64,000 nt of DNA from Epinephelus fuscoguttatus. Lineage: Eukaryota; Chordata; Actinopteri; Perciformes; Serranidae. The position numbers and the translations under genes are program-made. Numbering within the stretch: the stretch's first letter is position 1; every line of letters begins with the position of its first letter. The DNA is taken from assembly GCF_011397635.1 (NCBI RefSeq), contig NC_064755.1, positions 19,761,282-19,825,281 of the forward strand. Direction: 5' to 3'. Of the stretch, positions 1 through 13,740 are shown one piece after another. The notes below the pieces were generated by a model, which did not search any database, was not told where the DNA came from, and worked only from the letters and a program-made list of their open reading frames with translations.

Positions 1-1044
1 AACAACAGAAAAATGCTTAAAAATGTCTAAAATGCGACCGATCGCTGTGGCTCCTCCTGTGGCCAAATGTTGTTGTTTTTTCTAATTTTTGGTATGACTA
101 AGTCATGGTATGGTATGCTGTACATAGTCACAGAAACTGTCAGTCAGTCATTCTGTCTGTCCCACGTTTTTCTACTCACTGACGTGGTCAATCTATGTGA
201 AACTGCACATAGGCATTGAGGATTGGCATAGGTAGAAGATGATAAAGCTACCAATGGGTATGGACTAGTAAGTTTAAATCCTGATAAAATCATGTGTTTA
301 GGGTTGTGATTAATCTCTCAGTTTGTTAGAAGCTCTGTTTTAAAAACCACTGGAAACAGAGCCCTGAAACAATGAAATTATTCTACTGTCCTGTGACAAT
401 ATATAGGCTACTCTTTCATACCTGAGACTCCAGACCTTTGCCCATGGATACTTTTTACTTCAGTGATCTGATTGGTCAGAGGTCAGGGTTTTATAGGGGG
501 CTCATGCTCGTGCAATTAATGCCATTCTCCTCAGCTGAGCTGTATCATTAGCTGGCTCAGTGGTGCTAGATGTTAGCAGTAAATGCTTCTTTCTGTGATA
601 CAGCTGGCAGGTGAAGGTCAGTGGAAAGAAAATAGTTCCTACATGAAAGGTCTGTGGATTGTTTTTAGTAACCAGGTATTGATTTCTTGAAAGAGACATT
701 GCTGTTGATTATTTTTAATCATAATCATTTAATATATTTTGTTTGTTTGTTTGTTGGCGTTTTGAGCACTATGAGCCAAGTGCCATCTAGTTCCATTTTA
801 TTGGAGAGAAGGCAGACATTCGTATGACCAATATTTCCAACATTTAGCAGCTCACACCGAAACAATCTCAACTGATTTATAGCACTACAGCTAATAGTAA
901 AAATATATATATTTTTATTTTGTGGTGAGCTGTCCCTGTAAGTTCTGAACACTGAAGGCCGACTCCACTGCATGTACTTGTTTTTCATAATCTGCTTGTA
1001 AATTCAGTACTATTTGTTTGTGTTTTATCTGTGTAATTTGTAAC

Positions 1045-1150
1045 TGTGCTTCATACTTGCTGCTGCCTATCTTAGCCAGGTCTCCCTTGAAAAAGAGGTT
1101 GTTAATCTCAATGTGATCTTCCTGGTTAAATAAAGGTTAATTAAAATTAA
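1045..1150 (+). repeat. LINE-type 3' tail remnant
   Basis: TCTCCCTTGAAAAAGAGG...AATCTCAATG...CTGGTTAAATAAAGGTTAA is a very common teleost 3' tail with a small stem-loop and an AT-rich repeated end. Identified from memory of the pattern, without alignment. Confidence 0.5.
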
Positions 1151-4100
1151 TTAACACAGCCTGGCGACAAACCTTTAAACCACAAGATACATAATAAACC
1201 ACTAACACTTTAAAATATGGTATACAATAATTATTATTATTATATATATATCTATATTTTTGTCAGAGCTTGTTTGCTGAAAACAGCTGTCTGCAAAATG
1301 AGTTGACCATCGAGCCCAAATACAACCACAGTACACCTATACTACTTTACTATGCTGTTGCATAATATATCTTTTTACAGTTCCCAAATGCACTGCCGAG
1401 CAATTATGGCATGTTCTGCTATGAGGACATGACAGTTGCCTCCGTTTGATAGCTTCTGGCTCAGGCAGATTGCATGTACAGTAAGTGCACCTGCCTCACC
1501 TCTGCAAATAAACATACAGGAGAGTAAACTTATAAATCAGAGAGGACACAAACAATGAGCAGAGTAACCTTTTCATTGCCATCTAAAAGGTTAACAAGCA
1601 GCCAATAAAGCCTGGGGCAAAGCCACCAGTCTCATTTGGAAAGATACAAAAGCATGCAGTGTGTTGAAGCTACACACCTGCTATACTGTATACCTAAATA
1701 AGCCCTGTAAAACTTCACAGCTGCCAGTCTGTCTCCCAGTTCCTCCTCTTCATACATAAATTGTTCTCATCTTGTTTCACAGCAGTATTTCAGAGACTGG
1801 GAATTTTCTAAGGAATAATACTCTTTTATCTTTAAACGTGTTATCATATCATTTGAATTTATGCAGATGACAGTGTTTATTGCAGCAGTGGGATTCGACG
1901 CCCCTGGCTGTGTCCACTTTACACTTGTGCAGCTGACTCAGACGGTGGGCAGAATTCCTGTGGTAAAAAAAACAGTGAGCGTGGACGGCGGAGGTGGGTC
2001 TGAGAGACAGAGCCTATTGATTTCCATGCGGATGGATGAATAGATCAAATGCTTTTGCTTTTTCTCCTCAATTCCCCCAGCATCCGCAAAGGCCAAGGCC
2101 AATCAAATAGCCACCAATTGTTTTGGTTTTTCTGTGAAATAGTGGGGCAAGTGGGAGCAGGTTTTATATTAATCAGAGAGACAAATGGGAGAGGGCATGT
2201 GGGAGGCGTCTTGGGAGAGAAATTCTGCGGTTATAAAGAGCGAGTGGAAGCAAAAGCCGGCGAAAAATAAGGAACAGAGATGAGGAGTAAATATGAAATA
2301 ACTGCACAGCACATGACAGGTGCAGGTTTTAATGTAAAGGACAACCCCACACACACACTCATAAAAAGCAGCTTGCACTGCTAGTACACTAGGAAAAAAA
2401 AACACAGAGGAAGAAGAGTGATAGATAGAAAAAATACGAGAAAATACATGCATGCACTGATTGAAAAAAAAGGATACAGAAAGCAGAGAAGGTGCAAGCA
2501 GAGAAAACGGGAAATTACTTGAGAGAGATGTGCAATTTGCCCCTCCGCCAGCCGCAACAACATAATAAGGTGATAAAATCAGACAGCTTTGCTTGTTACT
2601 TTAGTGATGACATCTATCCATCATTCAGCATGCATCTTCACAGCTTACAGACGTGTCAATCACTCCATCCTTCTCACATCCCACCAGTCCCAACACTGTC
2701 CAGAAAGTGAAATCAATTATCTTAGCAGCCCTTTTCTTTCCCCCGAGCTCTTGACCCTGTTGCTTTTTAGCATTTACCATGAATATGAAATTCATGATGT
2801 AGATTACATTCCTGATTACAGAACTGCCGTCTTCCTTTTGCAATGTGAATAGCAGGTAGATGTAATCGGGGGCCAGTGGCAAAGGGGTCCTTATTTAGTT
2901 TGTGAGTGAAGATAGCAACAGGGAAATGAAAAACCCTGTCTCATTTCCTGTCTGCTACAGCCGCTATGAGGTTTCAAAGCACAAAATGTTCCTCTGGTGA
3001 TACATATCGCTCAGCCCTTAGACTCCAACCGTAAACCAAACACAAAATTGCTTTTTTCACTTTCTCTGTAGGCCACTGTGAAGGCCTGTGCAGAAGAGGG
3101 CTTGTGAGGGGGCCCCATTATGCAAGGAGCCATGCATTTCACAATTTCCTTTTGTCCTTAGCACGCTGGCAAGGCCTCCAAGTCTCATTCACCGGGGTCA
3201 CACTGATAGCCATGACTCCAGCCCTAATTAGTCCAGAGGAAATATAGTAGCATTTATTGCATTTTATATCCTGTCTGCAACAGATAGAGGCTTCATAAAT
3301 ATTGTAAGTTCCAGATACCCAGACGCCAGACGGTTATTAAAAATGAAAGCAATGGTTGACCTCTAAACACACCATACATTTCCTCCTGTTGTGCCTTGTG
3401 CTGCGCCTGCATGGGGCCTCCCAGGAAAGAGAGGGATGAGCGAACCTCGGGGTGGCTCAGCGTCATGTCAAAGATCCCCAGCTCCCCATTTTGCCCCGAC
3501 AGAAACAAGTGTTGATTGTCCTGAGCCTGCAGAGAGCCACCAGGGAGAGAGGCCAGAGATTAAGGCTGACAAGTGAGCCCCCACTTGTGAGAGAAAACAC
3601 ATTACAAACATACAACAGTGTCACATTAGACCGACTCCCTGGTGTGGGAGGAGACGATGCTGAATTGCTGAATTTTAAGGCAGACATTATTTATTTATTT
3701 ATTTATTTATTTTTTATTGCAGCAAGGAACTGGATGTCTTTTGATTTTGGGCAGGAACACAGCCACGCTTTCAGTCAGTCATTTAATTTCCCTCTGAATG
3801 ACAGTATGCGTGAAAATAAATAGGAGACGTGGAGCATATTTAAAACATATGTCGGCCTGTCTTTGTGCAGGACATCGTATGTGACCATGGTTCTGTTTAC
3901 GGTTTAAAGTGAGTGTGAGGGAGGCAGTTACAGCGAGCCAGAAGTTGCGTTGTGAGCCTAATTCAATTCTGTGATGGGAGCTGTCTATTTTATTACCTCA
4001 TTATATTACCTGCTCTCACCCTTTTTCCTCTTACATTCAATCTGGGTTTCTATGTAGGTGTTATCTCACAGTGGCACAATAGCAGCAGGGATAGTTACTG

Positions 4101-6761
4101 GATACCGTGGGGATGTAACAATACGAGCAGATTATGTACTCCAAACAGATGCAAAGGGAATCCAAATTAAAGCAGCAATATTCTTTTTTGTTGTTGTTGT
4201 TTCATTGTGCGGACCTATCACAGTTTTTTTTCAGCTGATTGCAGGAAGGAAACAGTAGACTTAAGTTCCGATGAGGCGTTTTCTGTCTAATAACCTCCCC
4301 ACAGTGGTTCTATTACCTTAACAGCAAGTAGGTTGTGTGTGTGTTTGTGTGTATTAGAGCCTTTGGTCTGATTGATTACAAGTTCTTCATGTGCGCACAC
4401 ACACACATTCCTTCAGTCACTAAGCTGTTCAAAATGGAAACAGTGTCAAGTTGAAATAAGAAACTGGCAGATCAACAGTGTTGATTACTGTAATAACTAC
4501 AACAAAACTGTCATTACATGTGTTGCGTACAGTTTGTTGCTGGTAAAAAATAGATTTAAAAGTCGAGCTCTATCTTACAGGTTATCTGAATTCAGTTCTG
4601 CAGTGCTGCTTTTCAGTGAGTCATCAGTTGCATTTATATTCCATTCACTGACTTTTTAATCCAAGGGTGAAGTACTCTTGGTAAGTCTAAAAGAGATCAC
4701 TCACTGTTCTGTGTGATTATTTCTGTGATTTTTTTTTTTTCTTTTCGTGCTAGCAGTGTGGTTGTGGTGATGGCAATGCTGGTCTGTCCGTTGGTCGAAC
4801 ACTTTCAGCCCAGTCACAGAAGAAAATGTTGGCATTGTACATTTCTGCAAACCATGGATACATAATATTTGTACACTTCATACGCATCATATCACAATTC
4901 TGTAGTGGCGTAGTTTTAGTTACATTCTCATGAGGTGACTTTGTCATCAGGGGTTGGAAAGGTTGGTGAATGGTGGATGGCATGAGACTAGCTGTAAACC
5001 ATTGTTCCAGACCAGCAAACATCAACACTGGTTGTTTTCTAGCGAGACATCACTGTGTTTCTAGCTGTGATTGTGGCACTGAAACCAGGTATTTAAAGCC
5101 AAAACACCATCTTTTCCTGACCATAACCAAATTGTGAATTAGCCTAACCATACGTTAACCACGGCATTGTTGAAACGCAAAGTTTTGACATATTTGGTAC
5201 AAAGGATCTGGGATATAAGGTAGAAATGTTACCAGTGGCGTAAGGTAGTTATGACAGTCCCTAGTGCACACCATCGTGCACATATCGTCTTGTCACATGA
5301 TCAGAGACTTGACATGGGATAACATCAATGTTCATATTACCCAGCAATAATCATTACATATCTGTATAGAGCAAAAAATACCGAAGAAAATAAGAAATTA
5401 TGAATTGAATTTAACAATTTTATTAGTTGATTTATAATCATAGAATAAGCATATCATTTTGTTATCAATGCTACTGACTATTTTACAAAAAAAGAATAAA
5501 AAATGGAGATGGATTTTCAAGGGCGTATATATCAAATGACACTGTTTCAATTTAATGAGAGTTCTTCTTTGAACACAAGCATATTCTCAAGGTGGCAGTA
5601 ACTCATAAGGGCACTTTCTCCAACGAACATGTTGTCAGAGGGCCCACTCTCTTTATGCCCCCCCCCAACTCATGGGCCAGTGCAACAACACTGCCTGCAC
5701 TGTCTATATTTACGCCCCTGAATGTTACATGTCTGTGGTTTGCAGAGACACAATGCTTCCATTTATTATTATTATGGCATGGAGATATTCACACATTCAG
5801 CTATCTCAGATGCAGGTGCATTGGAAAGCGTCACTTGAGTCTTGAGAAAAGAAGATCCCGCACACTGCTCTTGTTCAGCACCACAGTTTATAGCTTCTTT
5901 GCACATGATGTCATCCATCAGTGCTCTGTCCAGATGAAGGGCAGGGAATTGGAGGCAAAGACTACCAACACTGCACAAATGCGTATGATTTGCGTTGTTT
6001 ACAGCTGTTCCAATCGATCAAATTGGCAGAAAAAAACCCAAAGGCCAGTTTAGGTCCCAAAAATAATGAAACATAAAGGGGTAAAAAAAAAACCTTCACT
6101 GAGAAACAGTGTTAGATGTGGATCAAAATCCTCCTTCTTGAGTCTGGAGAGGCAGAGTCAGCTAACATTAATGCAAGCATTAAACATGTCTTGAGTTGGA
6201 TTAAATTACGTGTATAAATTATGTGTTGTGTCAGTTTCTTTGTGTTTATAGCTATGACCCAGATTTTCAACAGCGTTCCACCAGACCTCTGGGAACAGTT
6301 GTTCAGGTAGGTAGAAAATAGTTGCTAAGTTAGCTTATGTCACTTAGTACCATTAGCCTGACAGCGGTGCATCCATGTAACGCTACTGTTTGAATATAAA
6401 GGACACTTATACCCCAGCAAATTTACTCACCCAGCCAAAACAAGATAGCGGTCGTCTCAGTTGTGGACCCAACCACACGCAAGATAGTTGTAGGACTAGA
6501 CCCCTGTACGCTTTCATAGGCTTGCTGTTTAATGTTGTTAACTTTAGAGGGTCTGGAGGATGAGGTCATTTGTAATGACAATTGTGTCCAAACTGGGCAA
6601 ATTGGTAAAGTTGTGGGGAAAAAAATCACTTTTCTTCATTTTGTATGGGTCCAATCCAACTTGAGTTTTAATTTTCTGACAATACATGCTGCCTGCAGGT
6701 TCATCCATTCCTTGTAGTCACTTTGCTCTATATCCAATTCATCCAGTATATATCCTGTCCT
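1151..6761. other. Gene-free stretch with possible diverged repeats
   Basis: No ORF here looks like a protein. It holds an (ATTT)n run near 3690-3712 and, at 4740-5720, sequence resembling dispersed fish repeats (CCTGACCATAACCAA, CGTTAACCAC, and repeated 'TTTGCAGA' segments). The rest appears unique. Positions 1-1044 likewise show nothing definite. Confidence 0.5.
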
Positions 6762-7127
6762 GGTGGCACGGTGGGGTAGTGGTTAGCCTTGTCGCCTCAC
6801 AGCAAGAGGGCTCCTGTTTCAATCCCAGGAGGGAGCCCTTCTGTGGGGAGTTTGCATGTTCTCCCCATGTCAGTGGGGTTTTCTCCGGGTACTCCAGCTT
6901 CCTCCCACAGTCCAAAGACATGCAGGTTAATTGGTGACTCTAAATTGTCCGTAGGTGTGAATGTGAGTGTGAATGGTTGTCTGTCTCTATGTGTTAGCCC
7001 TGTGATAGTCTGGCAACCTGTCCAGGGTGTACCTTGCTTCTAGCTCAATGTCAGCTCCAGCCCCCCAGCAACCCTCAAGAGGATAGGCGGTTACAAAAAT
7101 GGATGGATGGATGGATGGATGGATGGA
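6762..7127 (+). repeat. tRNA-like-headed fish SINE/LINE-tail repeat, copy 1
   Basis: The element starts GGTGGCACGGTGGGGTAGTGGTT, which is like a tRNA A-box region. It runs through CTCCTCCCACAGTCC-type and TTAATTGGTGACTC segments and ends in a (GGAT)n tail at about 7099-7127. The same sequence recurs near 10.2 and 29.5 kb. Confidence 0.75.
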
Positions 7128-7484
7128 CTTCCTGTCTTCCATCTGAAATTCGCATGTCATAATAGTCGTGATTGTAAACATGGTATTGGTTATACTGCTG
7201 TTTCCATTCCTCTGGACCTTCATCAAGAGTATTTTACACAATTACCAATAACAATACAATAACCCCAACACTAACCCTAAATGGTGTAAAACACTCTTGA
7301 CCAAAGACTAGAGCGACCGAAACAGTAATATAACTAATAAATTATGATGCTGTTCTCCACACTCACTCCCCTGGTGATTCCCAGAATTTTACCTTTTGTA
7401 CCATGCACCATTTGTCCAGTACTTTGGGTAATAAGCAAATACCAGCAAAGCAAATGACATTCTCATCAGCCTCAGCTGCCCTTT

Positions 7485-7690
7485 GTGTTTAGTGCTAATT
7501 AGCAAATGTCAGCATGCTAACATGCTAAGCTAAGGTAGTAAGCTTGGTAAACTTTATCCTTGTTAAACAGCAGCATGTTAGCTTTGTCCCTGCATGTTAG
7601 CATGCTGATGAGAGCATTTAGAGTCTTCCAGTGTCCTAAGCACAATAGCCAATAGCATGCCTGTGGATTTCTAGTCTTGCTCTTACACCA
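7485..7690 (+). repeat. GCTAACATGCTAA-type dispersed repeat
   Basis: Contains repeated TTAGCATGCTAACATGCTAA-like words and their complements (CAGCATGCTAACATGCTAAGC, GCATGTTAGCATGCTGATG). This is typical of a common teleost interspersed repeat that forms imperfect palindromes. Confidence 0.5.
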
Positions 7691-8921
7691 TTTCAGTTAA
7701 AAATCTATTGGTTATTGTTGAGGGATGAAAGAGAATAGCCAGATGCAGATTGTGATCAGCCTAGCTTTGCCCCACACCCCTGTTATCACATGTACTGATT
7801 CTGAAAAATACAGTCATGCACGGCTGCACAAGGTCAAGAAAAGGTTGTGTCATATGTCATCGCAACGACTGCCGTCTAATCTCTCTTGATCCACGTTAAT
7901 GACCAAACCTTATGCTTCATATGCAAAGGTCAAGTTCATTAGACATAATACAGGCTGCGATGAAAAAAAAGAATCAAAAAGTTCATATCTCATTAAAACC
8001 CTGGCATATAAATCATAGCAAGAGCAAGAAACAGTTATTTTTTTTTTTTTTTTACCACCTGGAAAGTGCTGAATAAAATCACTCCAGACTTGAACTTGAA
8101 ATACCCTCCCTCTGTTGCTTTTCTGCCATCTCCCTACCGTCCCTGTCCTCGTCAGGATTCAAGCAGGTAAAGTAGAGATGAGGAGCAGTACAACCAAATT
8201 GAGTTTTCGGCAGCATACATGGAAGTATACAGCGGCAGTCTGTTTGTCCCTGTAAATCCCACTGATCCTCCACAAAATCCAGCCTCGACCACAGAGGGCT
8301 CTGTCTGGGGCCCAAGGCAAGCCCTGACAGGTGGTGTCGTCCTGAGTATTGGCAAGGTGACTGTCTGCTGCAAAGGGACAGTGGGGGTAACTCCTAAAAA
8401 TATTGCTATAGAGAGATCCACACATTTCTCTTTGTGTCTCTCTGTGTTTTCGCACAATGACATGTTGTCTTATTATCGTAGGTTTTTACAACCACATCAT
8501 TAAGATCTAACATAAATCAGAGCTGCCTGCTCCAAAAGATGTAAATGTGTTTTGAGGGAGAGCTAGTAGCAAGGAAATCAAATTACACAAACCCCCTATG
8601 TTTACATACATATCTACAAGAGCAAAAGGACATATCCATGAATCACAGCCACCGCAGTGCATTTATCTAAAGCTTTGAGTAACATGACAGGCCAGAAAGG
8701 TCCATTATGACAATAACGTAAAGCTCACTTACACCAGCAGGGCTTCTCCTCTATCTTCAGAGCTATGAAATGTACTTACTATTGCAGCTATTTTAGACCA
8801 ATTGCTTGGTTGTCTTCCTCTGTTTGTCTAAGAAGTGAAATCAAAGCCGAAGTACCGCCTTAACAGACTCTCATACATTGAGTGTAGAGCTCCCTGCTTC
8901 CTGCCTCAGTCCTTACTGTAG

Positions 8922-8987
<66 letters not shown>

Positions 8988-10159
8988 CACATGTATAGGG
9001 GAGTGTGTATGTGAGTCCAGGCCATGTGTCTGAATGTGTGCGTGTGTTCAGTGTTGCAGAAATTTGGTGGTCTGCGTGCAGCCGCCACCATAACTCATTA
9101 GTGCAGTGGGACCATTGGATGAGGCTCAGTGCCTCAGATGTGGTAACAGTGACACCCACAGGAGGAGAAATATACCTTCCTGCCAGGGGGAAACAAATCC
9201 CCACCACCTCCACTGATTATACCCTGGGTGCAAGCAGTTCATGGAGACATATTGGCCAAGGGTAAAATAATAAAATATTAATGGCACCAATTTTTTATCC
9301 CTATCTTAAATAGGCCAGGAGAAAACTTTCTCAGCAAGAGTATTACAAATGACACGCTTTGACTGTGCGCTCCACGGTACTGTTTGTACCTTACAGTAGT
9401 CTGTCTCTCTCTCCGCACAAAGCAAATCTGTTCTTTCATTTGGCATCGGGGTATCTCTTGAAGAGACAATTCCCACAGGAGGATTCTTGTGATCTCTGTC
9501 ATCGCTTTACATCTGACACATTATCTTGGGAACTATTAAAATGATCATCAGCTATAAAATATTTTTGGCTTACGGGGGACAAGTGGGACTGCAGTATATT
9601 GGAAGTGTGTTTACCAACGTAAGCTGGAGCTCAGGGCTGTAAAGATGGTAAGCCAGACCCTGGGAGGCTCTGTGATTGGTCCAAAGTAGAGAAGAAAAAA
9701 AACCCCACTTCTTCTGAAAATGGGGTTTCTATGTGCTCTACGCTCAGTAGATATTCGTCCTTTAATCATTTTAATGTACACATCAGACCTGATTAGCTGA
9801 GACATCAAGCTTCCTTTAATCAGATGATACAGTATTTTCATGATGGCTTTTTTTCCGCCACTGATGTTACTGTATTCTCTGGAGCCAGAGATGTAAACTC
9901 CTAATTAATTAGTAGCAGTACATATACTCAAATAGTGTGCTTTAGGTGCAATTCTGAAGTAGCTGTACTGTACAAGTGTTTCTCTGTTATGTTATTTTCA
10001 GGGATCCCACAAATTTTTAATGACAAAATTTCAAAACATTTGATGACCTTTTAAGGGCTCACCATGAAATTTCCAGAAGAGTCACAATGTATAACATGAA
10101 CAGAACTGTATATTATACTTTACTCCAAATGTTATTTATATTATTATATGACACAGAGG
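7691..10159. other. Gene-free stretch with a long GT microsatellite
   Basis: No supported gene. (GT)n occupies about 8926-8986, roughly 30 units, and accounts for a low-complexity ORF on the other strand. Confidence 0.7.
8926..8986 (+). repeat. (GT)n microsatellite
   Basis: About 61 bases of uninterrupted GT dinucleotides. Confidence 0.97.
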
Positions 10160-10480
10160 GGCGGCACAGTGGTGTAGTGGTTAGCACTGTCGCCACACAG
10201 CAAGAGGGTTTCTCGTTCGAACCCAGGGTGGGGGAGCCCTTCCTTGTGGAGTCTGCATGTTCTCCAGCGTGTGTCTTCTGTGGGTACTCCAGCTTCCTCC
10301 CACAGTCCAAAGACATGTGCATTAGGTTAACTGGTGACTTTAATTAGCCTGTAGGTGTGAATGGTTGTCTGTCTCTATGTGTCAGCCCTGTGATAGTCTG
10401 GTGACCTGTCCGGGACGTACCCTGCCTCTCGCCCAATGTCAGCCACAACTCTCAAGAGAATAAGCAGTTACGGAAATGAA
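10160..10480 (+). repeat. tRNA-like-headed fish SINE/LINE-tail repeat, copy 2
   Basis: Same family as the copy at 6.8 kb. Here the B-box-like GTTCGAACCC (10215-10224) is intact, about 40 bases after the A-box-like GTAGTGGTTAGCA, supporting a tRNA-derived head. The 3' end is diverged and lacks the GGAT tail. Confidence 0.75.
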
Positions 10481-12145
10481 TGCCGAAATCTTGGTTGGCC
10501 CACTGGCCGTTTGTCTAAAAAAAAGAGTGACAATACCTCTGAACTACCACGCTGCACTTTCAGAGCACTTAAAACAAAACCAAAGTGCTCCAAGTGACAC
10601 CTGGACGCCCTAGACTGCCCATGTCATTTGCTCAGTCTCAGACATGTTGTACATTTTAAAAGGAGTCGTGGGGTATAAGTATGGAAACTTTTGGATTCAC
10701 GACCCGATGTTATTCAAACATTTCAAATTCAAACTCAAACATTATCCAAGCCAGCTGGTGGCCATGACTTTTCCAAAGCCTGGAAAATGAGAGTGTGGAA
10801 TTACAAGACTTTTGCATTCTTTTCTACAGTATCATGCTGTTTTAATGGAAAACAGTTTGTTACTGTAAGAAACTGGCTGTTTTCTTACAGCATTTTGTTA
10901 CAGTGAAAGTCTGCAGTCTACTGCCTAATGAGTGCTTCTGATATTTTACGCTGACAATATGTGTGTGCAAGTGCAAGACTTTTGCCCATTATAGACTGTT
11001 TGTCATTGTGATATTGCTATTTTTGCCAAAGTAAACGAGCTGAACACTCGTCGTCATCACAAGTGCACCATGGCACTGTACAGCATTTGTACTTGTTTGT
11101 TTGTGTTATTACAGACATCAACAAAGGATCTGGGATGGGATTAGGCACATAACAGCAAAGAGAAGATGAAGTAAAGTGAATCATCTGTCACTCCGGTTTC
11201 CATCTGCCCATGAAATGGACAAATTACTCTGCGCTGCATCCAAGCCTGAAATAACACGAGTCAGGTAACTTGGTCGCCTCTTCTGTCCTCAGTGTGCACA
11301 TTTAGGTTCTGTATGTCATCAAAAACATGACTTTCTTACCGATTACCATGATGCTCATCAATTACCCATCTGGCTAAGCTAAGAGATATTTTGTTGTCAA
11401 TGTCCTGTGAATGCCAAATGTTGCCTGTACAATTTCAGCTGCGTACTTTCCAGCTGCTGTCTGCTTGGCCGTGTTGCTTGTTGGATCAGGGTGGTAAATA
11501 TAGCGTTGCGACAAGCCAAGGCCCAGTGTTTCTCAGTGGTTGGAAATTTAGTTGCTGTGCTTTTTAGAAAAACATTCCAACAGTTTCAGATATTATAACT
11601 AAACCCTGCTTTACTGCAACTGTAAAAAAAAAAAAAATCTGATTATTTTTTTCACATGCAGTGCATCTGTTTTGTTGTTGCCTTACAGAGTTGTGCTTTT
11701 CTACTGCGACTTTATTGATTATATTATATTTGTTGCATTTTTATCAGTTTTAGATGTTAATGTTTGTGTGAGTGTGGGTCATTTTTATGTGACAGTGATC
11801 CAGAGGGACAAAAATACACATCATCAAACTGTTGAGTGAATTTGCCTCTGAACAGTAAAGGAACAAAGAGTGCTAAACTCTGAACAGCTGTGCCAGATGG
11901 AGACCCTATGTCTCTCTTCTGTTTGATTTGCTCTTCCTCAGCCTTATCACCTGGGTGTTACTGTTGGTGCCCCACTAACAATGCACCTGCAAACAGCAGT
12001 GGGGGCAGACATGGGCTGGGGGTACCCTTTTATCTCAATCCTCATCTCTCCTGTTGGGGTAGCACCAACTGAAAGGCTGTGGTCGCGGCCCTTAGTTCTC
12101 TGCCACCACAGGCAGCGGCACCACCTGGGGGGAGAATGAGCCTGT

Positions 12146-12180
12146 GCTTTAGTGCTGCAGGACCCCTGCAGAACTAAAGC
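12146..12180. repeat. Near-perfect inverted repeat (hairpin)
   Basis: GCTTTAGTGCTGCAGG and CCTGCAGAACTAAAGC form 16-base arms with one mismatch (G154 against A172 within the 12 kb block) around a 3-base loop ACC. Confidence 0.85.
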
Positions 12181-13181
12181 CTATTTATCCGTGTAGAGTC
12201 ACTTTCTCACCTATACAAACAAAAGCTGGAGTGCGCTAATGCACGTTAGCGCGACGCTGGGCTTAAACAAATCAGAATATCTTGTAAATTAAATAGAAAA
12301 TCAGCTCTCTCAATACAATTTGCTGCTTTTAATCTAATCAAAGACAGGGTTCATCAAGAGTATAAATTCATAATGTCAGATTCATAGATGATCTTCAATT
12401 CTGATGTGAGTCATGCATGAGTATTATACTCAAATGTTCCCAAAGAAATGTGTGTCAATGCAGTGAGATTATCTAGAATGTTTAACATAAACCTGAAAAG
12501 GTCTTGTCCTTTTGGTCTTGCTCTGTTGTGCCATCCACCAATTAAATGTGAGGCAACAGTAGCGGACATTAAATATGCATCACTTCAGACTGAGTACACA
12601 GAGGTTAACACATTATTTTTAATGTTTTGAAGTAAAATAAACCAACATGCTTGCAGGAAAATGTGTTCCTATTTCCTGCAATATGAACTCTGGCCAAATC
12701 CTGTCACGCATGCTTAGTTTCTCCAGCACAAACATTCCATTTATTTTCCTCTTCTTCTGCACTCAACAACACAAACAGCCAACATACTGTACAGCCAAAC
12801 ACACTTCCAGGTACGTAAGAGGACAGCATCAGAGAGTGACACATAAAACTGATGGCACACAACACAGAGCCTTTGCTGCTGCAGCCAGCTCGGGGAACAA
12901 AACTCAGTAACAATGTTTAAAAAGTCACTGCAAAGTCATATCATTAAGAAAGCGCCCACACACAAATCTAATCTACATTAAATTAGTTAAGACGTACAAG
13001 CTGACACTACCTCCCAGGTTTACAGGCTTTTTAAGCCATTTGTTTTTAAAGAAAAGCACAGAGACACAGAGTGTAACGACATGAAATTGATTACAGTGCT
13101 GCATGTTCACCCAGTGGGCTACAAACACTGAAAAGCTGACAATTGTTCCCTGCTAACACCTTTCCCCCAAACCACACACTC

Positions 13182-13184
<3 letters not shown>

Positions 13185-13242
<58 letters not shown>
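13185..13242 (+). repeat. (CA)n microsatellite
   Basis: About 58 bases of CA dinucleotides. Confidence 0.97.
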
Positions 13243-13244
<2 letters not shown>

Positions 13245-13439
13245 CCTTTACTGCATGCACTCACTTTAGTCCTTAGTTAACAAAGGACTTTTTGAGAAAA
13301 ACATATGCATAGAGGTTAAAAATATTGTTAAAGATATATAGTGGTCACATATATGGTTGCCACATATAATACCATATGAAATTCATCATATAATCATATA
13401 GATAGATATTTTATATGGAAGCATATTTCTGCCACAACA

Positions 13440-13740
13440 AAAAAGAAAATCAGTTTCAGGTTATAACATGAAAAAGTTTCTTGTTATAATGTGTTTTTTC
13501 TAAAGTTTTTGCAATATATTTTGATGTTATAACAAGATATGTTCACATTACTATTGCATACAAACTTGTCGCGTTATTACAAGAAACTTTTCTTGGAAAA
13601 AAAAAAAACATACTATATACTATTTATCACATTATAACATGATAAATACCATTGTTATAGCGAGAAAAGTTTATTTTTTCAAAGAACTGTCTTGTTATAA
13701 TGTGATATGTATAACAAGACATGTAATGATGTAATGATGT
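13440..13740. repeat. Cluster of TTATAACA/TGTTATAA palindromic repeats
   Basis: CTTGTTATAATGTG, GTTATAACAAGATATG, ACATTATAACATGATAA and related words recur in both orientations. A clear hairpin has the arms TATTTATCA (13621-13629) and TGATAAATA (13640-13648). Confidence 0.7.

Noticed and set aside
8860-9213. 117-codon ORF on - with a long Thr-His run
   Set aside because: The run is the GT microsatellite read on the other strand.
10160-10235. Possible tRNA gene (A- and B-box-like words)
   Set aside because: The boxes sit in a dispersed repeat and no cloverleaf could be drawn; treated as a SINE head.
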